From Caldifarciminota bacterium (GTDB taxonomy: Bacteria > Hydrothermota > Tepidihabitantia > B3-TA06): a DNA stretch of 5,499 nt. The DNA lies in assembly GCA_014729665.1 (NCBI GenBank), contig WJJO01000080.1:1-5499 (forward strand). Direction: 5' to 3'. The notes under the pieces were generated by a model. It was not told where the DNA came from, did not search any database, and was given only the letters and a program-made list of their open reading frames with translations. Position numbers and translations under genes: made by a program. Shown here in pieces: positions 1-5,449 of this stretch (its first letter is position 1; the number at the start of each line of letters is the position of its first letter).

Positions 1-65
1 AGCTCAATTGGCAGAGCAGCTGACTCATAATCAGTTGGTTGCAGGTTCAAGTCCTGCCGGGCCCA
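1..65 (+). tRNA. tRNA with CAT anticodon (elongator Met or Ile2), 5' end cut off by the window
   Basis: The cloverleaf can be folded by eye. The D stem is GCTC (2-5) with GAGC (14-17). The anticodon stem is 19-23 with 31-35, and its loop CTCATAA (24-30) puts anticodon CAT at 26-28. The variable loop is 36-40. The T stem is GCAGG (41-45) with CCTGC (53-57), loop TTCAAGT. The 3' acceptor strand is CGGGCCC (58-64), followed by discriminator A65. The first eight bases (acceptor 5' strand and position 8) lie before the window. CCA is not encoded, because TTT follows A65, so a CCA-adding enzyme must finish the molecule. The anticodon stem lacks the three G-C pairs of initiator tRNA, so this is not tRNA-fMet. 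Automated tools would probably call Met. However, the loop, the T arm and the inferred C4-G69 and C5-G68 pairs resemble tRNA-Ile2, which is read as Ile after lysidine modification of C34. Confidence 0.93.
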
Positions 66-75
66 TTTAACATAC

Positions 76-612
76 ATGGCTAAAGAAAAATTAAAGGACA
101 AAGCAAAAACTGTCCCGGATAAGACATCGGCAATACCGAGGGAAATCGAATGGAACGTTTTCCTCGCCCCGGAAAGACCCTGGAGAACCGTTATTGTTCT
201 CGTATTAATACTGGGAATGATCCTGCTGATCGGCAAGTTCGTTTTCGATGTCGTTCCCGGCGATGACCCCTCCATAAGGATACTGCCTGCAATCCTCGCA
301 GGCCTGCTGACCTTCATTTTATTCTTTGCAACCCTGAATAACTACTTCGTTCCGATTCATTATCATCTCGACAGGGAAAACATTATCATCAAGAAATTCT
401 ACTACACCGATCGCAGGCCGTGGAGTATGTTTCGCCGCTTCTTCATGACACGATCGGGCATAGTGCTTTCGACCTTTGCCACGCGAAGAAAATTCTTAGA
501 TAATACCCGCGGGGTTCAGCTCCTGCTCCCCACGGATAGGCAAAAAAGGGAAAAGGTTCTGGACTTTATCCAATCAAAGGTTCCGCTCGATCCCGGTCAA
601 AGTCGCCAATGA
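76..612 (+). CDS. Small membrane protein with two transmembrane helices, possibly PH-like (hypothetical)
   Basis: This 178-residue protein is not a family I recognise with certainty. Residues 1-37 are hydrophilic and lysine-rich. Two hydrophobic helices follow at about 38-60 and 68-88, joined by a short acidic loop (PGDDPS). A basic C-terminal part (about 92-178) looks like a mix of strands and a terminal helix. The order of a membrane hairpin, then YHLDRENIIIKKFYY, a basic aromatic stretch, and a final helix resembles bacterial PH-like (DUF304-type) membrane proteins, but this is a weak resemblance. The ATG lies 10 bp after the tRNA and has no Shine-Dalgarno site. The next in-frame Met (residue 48) is inside the first helix, so 76 is the only sensible start. 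The gene is probably read from the tRNA transcript, with tRNA 3' processing leaving a very short leader. Its last 39 bp overlap the convergent isomerase gene. Confidence 0.75.
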   Translation: MAKEKLKDKAKTVPDKTSAIPREIEWNVFLAPERPWRTVIVLVLILGMILLIGKFVFDVVPGDDPSIRILPAILAGLLTFILFFATLNNYFVPIHYHLDRENIIIKKFYYTDRRPWSMFRRFFMTRSGIVLSTFATRRKFLDNTRGVQLLLPTDRQKREKVLDFIQSKVPLDPGQSRQ

Positions 613-1395
613 CTCCAAGGCCTTCTTGAGAGGTCTAACCTCCGAAATAAGAAAGGCACCCGATCCCTTTGCCAAATCCAGGTAAGGCTTAAGCAAATCC
701 GGATCGGTAACCGCAAGGTGCTGGTCGGACTCCCCGTCGTTATCATGCACATGGACTACCTTGATATCATCCAAGTGCTTTGTATAAAACTCGAACTCAG
801 AATGTGCAATACGCTTGTGGGCAACCTTAAGATGACCTATATCCATGGTATAGGCTCCCCATTCAACCCTATCGAGGATATCGCGCACGAACTCGAGATG
901 GAACCCCCCGACGTTTTCAAAGGAGAAATAGGGAGAATTGCCGAGTAATTCCCCAGCCCTTTGAAGCCGCTCATGAAGTGTCTTTTTGTACCAGTCCCCG
1001 AAAAGCTCTACCCCCGGGCGTCGAAAACCCGACCAGGCAAAGGAAGGTGCGGCACCCATGTGAGCGGTCAAGGCCCGGCAACCGGCCTCCCTTGCCTTCT
1101 TTTGAAGCTCAACCTGTCTTTTCAGGTACCCTTGATAAACCCCTTCATCTGCATCGAAAAAACCCATACCTTCAGGCAGATGTGCCATCCATTTCACGCC
1201 TTCGCCTTTTACAATACTCGCAATCTCCTCCCGGCTCCCAACCTGATTGAGTTGTTCGAGGAACCAGGGATTATTCAGGTTGATTTCCACGACGCGAATA
1301 TCCCTGAGTGCAAGTCCCTTAAGGGCCTCGGCGATCGTTGAGTAGCCGTCGATTACCTGTACACCGCACCGCTCGGTAAAGGTAGATTCTGCCAT
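574..1395 (-). CDS. TIM-barrel sugar phosphate isomerase/epimerase-like protein (endonuclease IV superfamily)
   Basis: This 273-residue protein has the size and motif order of the xylose-isomerase-like TIM-barrel family (AP_endonuc_2). Candidate metal ligands lie at strand ends: H72 (AHLP), H112 (TAHMG), E160 (FENVGG), D185 and H188 (MDIGHLK), H215 or H217 (HVHDND), D224 and H226 (SDQHL), and E252 (ISEVRP). This matches in order the nine-ligand set of endonuclease IV, so a multinuclear metal site is possible. The DNA-binding loops of true endonuclease IV are not evident, and most family members with HxHDN act on sugars or related small molecules, so an isomerase or epimerase is the safer call. 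The substrate cannot be read from the sequence. The protein is cytoplasmic, with no signal peptide. The ATG has no ribosome site, but a good promoter places the transcript start on it. The 3' end overlaps the convergent membrane-protein gene by 39 bp, and no terminator is visible there. Confidence 0.9.
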   Translation of the reverse strand: MAESTFTERCGVQVIDGYSTIAEALKGLALRDIRVVEINLNNPWFLEQLNQVGSREEIASIVKGEGVKWMAHLPEGMGFFDADEGVYQGYLKRQVELQKKAREAGCRALTAHMGAAPSFAWSGFRRPGVELFGDWYKKTLHERLQRAGELLGNSPYFSFENVGGFHLEFVRDILDRVEWGAYTMDIGHLKVAHKRIAHSEFEFYTKHLDDIKVVHVHDNDGESDQHLAVTDPDLLKPYLDLAKGSGAFLISEVRPLKKALESLATLTGIERNL

Positions 1396-1401
1396 GGGTT
1401 T

Positions 1402-1430
1402 ATTTTAGTTGAAAAACAAGGGCTTGTAAA
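1402..1430 (-). promoter_or_regulatory. Sigma-70-type promoter of the isomerase gene, probably leaderless
   Basis: On the minus strand, TTTACA (1430-1425) and TAAAAT (1407-1402) are separated by 17 bp. Each box has five of six consensus bases. The bases after the -10 box are AAACCC, and the seventh base, the usual start position, is the A of the ATG at 1395. No Shine-Dalgarno sequence precedes that ATG, which fits a leaderless mRNA. The promoter also indicates that this gene is transcribed separately from the leftward gene upstream of it. Confidence 0.6.
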
Positions 1431-1493
1431 GAAGGTTGACGGCTAATCGAGGTTATTCATACTATGTGACGGAATCGTTGGACTTATTAACTA

Positions 1494-1512
1494 GGAGAAA
1501 AGGTATTACCTT
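1494..1512 (-). terminator. Weak intrinsic terminator candidate after the 439-residue ORF
   Basis: On the minus strand a 5-bp hairpin, AAGGT-AAT-ACCTT (1512-1500), starts at the last base of the TGA stop and is followed by TTCTCC. The stem is short and the T run is interrupted, so this is only a candidate. Its position exactly at the gene end, ahead of a new promoter, is the main support. Confidence 0.28.
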
Positions 1513-2831
1513 CAGAAATCCCTGCCCGGGTTTTTGCTTACCTCCGAAACCAGATATTTCAAGCGGTTAATTTCCCTGCACCTGATGGCCACAAGTTCCT
1601 CGCGGAAATCCTCCGGTACGTTCTCATCGGCCTCAAGGGATTCTACATAATCGGCAAGAATCTTCAGCCGATCGTTAATCTCCTTTAATCCGTCGGATTC
1701 CTCCCGCCTCTTCAGCTTCCCCCTCCGCACGAAAACCCAAATCAGATATGCTGCGCCGGGCAGGATTAGGAGTGCAGATAAACCTGCGATCCAAGGCCAT
1801 GTAAGTCCGTGTAAAATAAGCTGCGAAAGGCCGAAAAACAGGCCTGCGAACCCGACTAATAATACCAATGCCGCTGCAAGCAAACCCTGCCCGGTAATGA
1901 GTCTTCTCAAGGCATAAAGGTCTCTTGATGAAATCCCTTCCCGGCGGGCTAGGAGTAACTCAGAAAGCCTCCGGCTAGTCGAATCGAAATCTGAAACCAG
2001 ATTATTAAACTCAGATGAGGATTCGATTTTCGTCATATCGATTGGCCTTAAGGGAAATCGCCGTTCCTTCAGGATAAACCGGTTAATCCTGCGCAGAAAC
2101 CTTGCGAACTGGTAACACATGGATGTTGAGACGTTAGATCGTACCTGGTTGAGATATTCGAGCCCGAGCCCGAGCGAGGAAAGATGCCATGATGATGCTC
2201 CCTCCCGGTAACACCACCTCTCAAGCAAGGGAATGGATCCCGTGTCCCCGGATTCGAGATATATTATCCCGTCGCCGAATGCCGCCTTTTCACCCAATTT
2301 GATAATCCCCTCGGCATCAGGTACAGGGCCGACCTTAATGAGGATTGACCCTTTATCAAATCCGAAATTCAGCTCCCCTCCTAAGCGTTCGGGCTCGATA
2401 CCCAATTGCCTTAAGATGTCTCTGCTTTCCGTTACGCTTCTGAGGGCCTCGAGATCATCGGTTCGCAAGGCAGTTTGAAGAAACCGGGTAAGTATAGACG
2501 AAAACTCCCGCCGGTGCCACAGGATGCCTGAATCCACGTCGAACTTGTGGCTGTGAAGGTCTAGTTCCAGCTTAACGTAACCCCCGCCCTCCTCGAACAG
2601 GCGGGCGGTAAGCTTATAGGGAATCTCGGATGCAACCTCGCCTTCGTCCAGGATGAATACCAACGACCTGCGGCCTGCAAACCGCTCCCAGGCCGGTGTG
2701 CCGAATCCTTCTGCCAGGTGTGCTGAAAGCACGTATAAGTCTATTGCCGACCCTAAGGAGAATACCGCTATCTCTATTATCTTCTCAGGTGTATCCTTCT
2801 CCCTGGGTTTGAAGATATCTAGGATACGCAT
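1512..2831 (-). CDS. Hypothetical protein with C-terminal transmembrane hairpin
   Basis: I do not recognise this 439-residue protein. It has no signal peptide. Residues 1-310 form a large soluble region with alternating strand-like and helical stretches, including acidic and glycine-rich segments (GEVASEIPYKL, EEGGGYVKLEL, GFDKGSILIKVG). A helical, charged stretch lies at about 270-312. Two strong membrane helices follow at about 315-340 and 345-368. The basic FVRRGKLKRREE (about 366-378) right after them suggests that both ends face the cytoplasm. The last 60 residues are charged and probably helical, perhaps coiled coil (LKEINDRLKILADYVESLE). This suggests a membrane-anchored cytoplasmic protein, but nothing identifies an activity. 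The start at 2831 is supported by TTAAGG (2845-2840) eight bases upstream and by a promoter at 2890-2863. The gene is divergent from the protease gene. The isomerase gene downstream has its own promoter, so the two need not be co-transcribed. Confidence 0.8.
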   Translation of the reverse strand: MRILDIFKPREKDTPEKIIEIAVFSLGSAIDLYVLSAHLAEGFGTPAWERFAGRRSLVFILDEGEVASEIPYKLTARLFEEGGGYVKLELDLHSHKFDVDSGILWHRREFSSILTRFLQTALRTDDLEALRSVTESRDILRQLGIEPERLGGELNFGFDKGSILIKVGPVPDAEGIIKLGEKAAFGDGIIYLESGDTGSIPLLERWCYREGASSWHLSSLGLGLEYLNQVRSNVSTSMCYQFARFLRRINRFILKERRFPLRPIDMTKIESSSEFNNLVSDFDSTSRRLSELLLARREGISSRDLYALRRLITGQGLLAAALVLLVGFAGLFFGLSQLILHGLTWPWIAGLSALLILPGAAYLIWVFVRRGKLKRREESDGLKEINDRLKILADYVESLEADENVPEDFREELVAIRCREINRLKYLVSEVSKNPGRDF

Positions 2832-2862
2832 GTACGAGACCTTAAACGTTCCATAGGTATGT

Positions 2863-2890
2863 AGGATATGGAGTTAAAGGGCGTTGTCAA
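2863..2890 (-). promoter_or_regulatory. Sigma-70-type promoter of the 439-residue hypothetical gene
   Basis: On the minus strand a perfect TTGACA (2890-2885) is followed after 16 bp by TATCCT (2868-2863), which has four of six -10 consensus bases. A transcript starting about seven bases on would carry a leader of about 25 nt, including TTAAGG (2845-2840), before the ATG at 2831. The -10 box is weaker than in the divergent protease promoter, so moderate expression is the inference. Confidence 0.5.
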
Positions 2891-2902
2891 TCATATACGG
2901 AC

Positions 2903-2953
2903 GCTGACCGCTAACCGCTTTCGGCTAACAGCCTACAAGCTGACAGCCTACAA
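2903..2953. repeat. Degenerate heptamer tandem repeat (GCTRACM-type)
   Basis: Read on the plus strand, the stretch divides into consecutive 7-mers: GCTGACC (2903), GCTAACC (2910), GCTTTCG (2917), GCTAACA (2924), GCCTACA (2931), then one A, GCTGACA (2939), GCCTACA (2946) and A. The right part is also a near-perfect 15-bp tandem duplication (2924-2938 and 2939-2953), differing only at one A/G. The repeat lies 13 bp upstream of the -35 box of the leftward promoter. It resembles the short tandemly repeated heptamers known from intergenic regions of cyanobacteria and other bacteria. Its function is unknown. Confidence 0.75.
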
Positions 2954-3006
2954 CCCGTCGCCTTAGAGTACCATTACGTGGAGGAAGGATCGGAGTTACT
3001 ACGGAA

Positions 3007-3052
3007 ACAATCTGCGTTTGAGAAAGAAAAAATGGTTTTTCCAACAGATTGT
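3007..3052. repeat. Bulged inverted repeat upstream of the protease promoter
   Basis: ACAATCTG (3007-3014) is the exact reverse complement of CAGATTGT (3045-3052). Inside this outer 8-bp stem, TTG (3018-3020) pairs with CAA (3042-3044), and GAAAAA (3026-3031) pairs with TTTTTC (3036-3041) around the loop ATGG. The right arm (3036-3052) is paired without a break over 17 bases, while the left arm carries two bulges (CGT and AGAAA). It ends 31 bp before the -35 box of the protease promoter. No gene ends here, so it is not an ordinary terminator. An operator, a structured element or a remnant of a small repeat are all possible. Confidence 0.6.
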
Positions 3053-3083
3053 AAATCAACTATTTGCTGAAATGCACGTACCC

Positions 3084-3111
3084 TTGACAAGGCAACCCGA
3101 AAGGCTATAAT
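3084..3111 (+). promoter_or_regulatory. Perfect-consensus sigma-70 promoter of the protease gene
   Basis: TTGACA (3084-3089) and TATAAT (3106-3111) both match the consensus fully and are separated by 16 bp. The expected start is near 3118, giving a leader of about 24 nt that contains the ribosome site. A promoter this close to consensus suggests strong transcription unless it is repressed. The -35 box sits at the centre of the short palindrome CCTTG-A-CAAGG (3082-3092). Confidence 0.85.
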
Positions 3112-3130
3112 AAATTTAAGATAAATAATT

Positions 3131-3139
3131 AAGGAGGAG
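3131..3139 (+). promoter_or_regulatory. Strong ribosome binding site of the protease gene
   Basis: AAGGAGGAG lies just before the ATG at 3142. This is an almost full anti-Shine-Dalgarno complement and fixes the start, which is also the first residue of a proper signal peptide. It contrasts with the missing ribosome sites of the two genes at the left end of the window. Confidence 0.85.
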
Positions 3140-3141
3140 AA

Positions 3142-5427
3142 ATGAAACTTCAAAAATACAATCTTTCCGCTATCATAACAGCCGTAGTGGTTACGGCTAC
3201 AGTGCTTCCGGCACAAGATTACGTGCCCGGTGAGCTAATCGTGAAGTTTCAACACGGCATCCTGGAAATGGACGGCGTGGAAGAAACACCTTTCTCACAG
3301 GTTGTTATTAATGATCAAAACCTTGCGGATAGCCTTCAGTCGTTCGGGACAGAAAGCGTTGAAAAGCTCTTCAAGACCGATGACGCACAGGCAGGGGAAA
3401 CCTACATCGACGTTTCACAGGTTTGCCTGTTACGAGTCGATCCTGGTCTGGATATAGAACGGGTTGCTGAGCAACTAGAGGAACTACCTGGTGTTATCTA
3501 TGCTGAACCCAATTACATCGGGGAATTCTTTGCACGATACCCTGTAGATGAAAATTTCGACTATCAACAAGGTTTCACCGCCGATGATTATCTATGGTAT
3601 TTACATAATGAGACTTCCGGTTGGTGGGATATTAATGCCCCGGAGGCGTGGGACATTGAGACAGGTAATTTCAACATTAAGCTGGCAATTATTGACGCAG
3701 GTTTTTCAGAAGACCATTTTTTAACCCCAGGCGGTGAATTCTATGGTCGTGTTGTGGGAACCGCTTCTTTCGATGAACAAACCTACGCAGTGTACGAAGT
3801 AGATCATTATCACGGTACCGTAGTTACGGGAGTGGCGGCAGCCAATACCAACGACTTTCAATACGGACTTGATGATATTCATGGGGTCGCTGGCGTAGCC
3901 GGTGGCTGGGGTACAGGCTCCGGTATAGATCCAAGCGAGAAAGGGGTAAGTCTCCTTCTAGGGCAATCTGGGCCTAGTCCTTGGCTTTCGTTTTGTTCCT
4001 ACGCAATTCACTGGGCAAGATCAGAAGGGGCTTCAGTGATTAATTACAGTATCGGTGGAAGTTCTTTAGGATCGGAAATTTTACTTGAACAGATGATAAA
4101 TGCGCTAAAAGATGATGTAACTTTTTGCGCAGCCTCCGGTAATGATTTTGACGAAGGTGGAGGATATCCTTACTTGATGTATCCTGCACGTTTCGCCAAG
4201 TATAACTTGTGTTGTGCAGTAGGTTCAATCGATTCCTTTGGACTTAGAGCTTATCATTCTCATTATGGTCCTGGGTTGTCTGTGGTTGCACCTGGAACTT
4301 TTATTAACTCTACTTTCAATCCGGACTATCCTCATGAAGACCCCACAAACCTTTTCTACACCTGGGGTGTTCGAGATTTGCTCGGTTTTCACGACAAGTG
4401 GCCGACTGGAACCTCAGTAGCTACACCTCATGCGGCAGGTGTTGCCTCATTACTTTACTCACGTGCTTTAGAGAAGGGTTTCGAGCTTTCGGATGCCGGG
4501 CAGCCTCTTTGGGATATTGACTGTCAGAGAATTCTGGAACTCTCGGCAAAGTTCAACTTCTACGACTACGCGCCGGATACATTTATCAATGGCAGTCCAT
4601 GGAACGAAGAGATAGGCTTCGGCTGTGTAGATGCCAAAGCTGCCCTGGATCTCATTGACGACGAAGATCATAATTTTGTTCACGGTACACTCACACAATA
4701 TACAACTTCCTTTTACGCAACACCCTATGCGCATATAGTACGATTTGTCCGCGAACCTCTGCCGGGTTTTGATCCCGGTTTATACGCATGTAAAGTTTTC
4801 GACGTAAGTGGCAATTTAAGTATCTCTTCGGACTTAGTTTTTCTCGGGGTATGGGGTCGTCTATTCGATGGAAGCCCGGGCTATAGCCCCGACTTTGACT
4901 CAAACCCCGCTTTCCCCTGTGTTATTGGAGGAGACGAAACCACGCTCCCTAACTTCGCTAATTTGCACACCTTTGTCTACGAACTGCTGGCTTACGATGC
5001 CAACAACAATGAAGAGTTCGAGGATGAGGAGTTTTATGTAAATTCCTTCTGGGCACCCCGGGATACTTCTGAAATAGAGATTGCCTATACCTACATTAGC
5101 GCCCCTAGGAATCAACATACATATGGACCTCAAAGTAATGGTCCCAGCGTTTGTAAACCTGAACTCTCGATTCTTAGTTCAAATATCGACCGGCATAAAA
5201 AAGTACGGTTCCAGATTCCCTCTGCTACTATCACTCAAATTGCAGTCTACGACGTATCCGGGCAGAAGGTAAAAACCCTTGTTTCAGGTCAGCAGACCTC
5301 AGGGTCCCATGAGTTGGTCTGGGATGGCCTTGATGATGCCGGACACTCGGTATCGGCAGGTGTCTACTTCGTGCGCATGCAAACCGAAACCTGGCGCGAT
5401 GCGCAGAAGGTCATATTGATTCGGTAA
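3142..5427 (+). CDS. Secreted subtilisin-like (S8) serine protease with C-terminal FlgD-like/type IX-like sorting domain
   Basis: This 761-residue preproprotein is complete. Residues 1-24 are a Sec signal peptide: K2 and K5, a hydrophobic core at 9-22, and cleavage likely after VLPA. Residues 25-125 form a subtilase propeptide (PGELIVKF near 29; LPGVIYAEPNY at 115-125), normally an intramolecular chaperone and inhibitor. The S8 catalytic domain spans about 165-505. Its active-site residues are D185 (IIDAG), H224 (YHGTVVTG, in place of the usual HGTHVAG), oxyanion N334 (AASGND) and S425 (GTSVATPH), so it should be active. Residues 510-685 are a probable beta-rich spacer of no known family. Residues 688-761 are a FlgD/type IX-like sorting domain (VYDVSGQKVKTLV, WDG, AGVYFVRM, KVILIR), predicting export past the outer membrane or surface attachment. 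The likely role is extracellular protein degradation. The domain-encoding end is richer in GC than the catalytic core. An exported-protein gene follows closely. Confidence 0.95.
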   Translation: MKLQKYNLSAIITAVVVTATVLPAQDYVPGELIVKFQHGILEMDGVEETPFSQVVINDQNLADSLQSFGTESVEKLFKTDDAQAGETYIDVSQVCLLRVDPGLDIERVAEQLEELPGVIYAEPNYIGEFFARYPVDENFDYQQGFTADDYLWYLHNETSGWWDINAPEAWDIETGNFNIKLAIIDAGFSEDHFLTPGGEFYGRVVGTASFDEQTYAVYEVDHYHGTVVTGVAAANTNDFQYGLDDIHGVAGVAGGWGTGSGIDPSEKGVSLLLGQSGPSPWLSFCSYAIHWARSEGASVINYSIGGSSLGSEILLEQMINALKDDVTFCAASGNDFDEGGGYPYLMYPARFAKYNLCCAVGSIDSFGLRAYHSHYGPGLSVVAPGTFINSTFNPDYPHEDPTNLFYTWGVRDLLGFHDKWPTGTSVATPHAAGVASLLYSRALEKGFELSDAGQPLWDIDCQRILELSAKFNFYDYAPDTFINGSPWNEEIGFGCVDAKAALDLIDDEDHNFVHGTLTQYTTSFYATPYAHIVRFVREPLPGFDPGLYACKVFDVSGNLSISSDLVFLGVWGRLFDGSPGYSPDFDSNPAFPCVIGGDETTLPNFANLHTFVYELLAYDANNNEEFEDEEFYVNSFWAPRDTSEIEIAYTYISAPRNQHTYGPQSNGPSVCKPELSILSSNIDRHKKVRFQIPSATITQIAVYDVSGQKVKTLVSGQQTSGSHELVWDGLDDAGHSVSAGVYFVRMQTETWRDAQKVILIR

Positions 5428-5439
5428 TCGTTGGTGAAA

Positions 5440-5444
5440 AGGAG
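5440..5444 (+). promoter_or_regulatory. Ribosome binding site deciding a GTG start
   Basis: AGGAG lies five bases before GTG at 5450. An ATG at 5445 is closer but reads Met-Lys-stop (ATG AAG TGA), so it cannot start a gene. The frame opened by the GTG stays open to the window end and encodes a signal-peptide-like sequence. Confidence 0.65.
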
Positions 5445-5449
5445 ATGAA

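Larger units (their letters stand above)
2832..3141. other. 310-bp divergent intergenic region
   Basis: This stretch separates two diverging genes. From left to right it holds the ribosome site and promoter of the leftward gene (to 2890), a degenerate heptamer repeat (2903-2953), about 50 bp with nothing recognisable, a bulged inverted repeat (3007-3052), and the promoter and ribosome site of the protease gene (3084-3139). I see no convincing small gene or tRNA in it. Confidence 0.8.

Noticed and set aside
718..1341. Open plus-strand reading frames (718-948, 961-1341, 978-1250)
   Set aside because: They lie wholly antisense to the isomerase gene, which has clear family motifs. They have no ribosome sites, and their translations show no recognisable domain.
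1436..1465. Plus-strand TTGACG with TACTAT about 18 bp downstream, promoter-like
   Set aside because: No plus-strand gene follows. The transcript would run antisense into the 439-residue gene, and the -10 match is only four of six.
2233..2856. Plus-strand frames antisense to the 439-residue gene
   Set aside because: Their composition is that of a shadow frame, with no ribosome site, and the opposite strand has a long intact frame with promoter and start signals.
2912..2927. Hairpin TAACCG-CTTT-CGGCTA as a terminator or structured RNA
   Set aside because: It has a mismatch and only a 3-bp perfect core, and no gene ends there. It is better explained as part of the heptamer repeat.
3082..3092. 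Palindrome CCTTG-A-CAAGG as an operator
   Set aside because: The TTGACAA core is self-complementary by nature, so only two extra base pairs support it. It is kept only as a remark.
2974..3216. Minus-strand 80-codon frame across the protease start
   Set aside because: It runs through the consensus promoter, the ribosome site and the signal-peptide codons of the protease, and has no ribosome site of its own.
4040..5272. Other small frames inside the protease gene on both strands
   Set aside because: They are shadows of a single, well-supported 761-codon gene.
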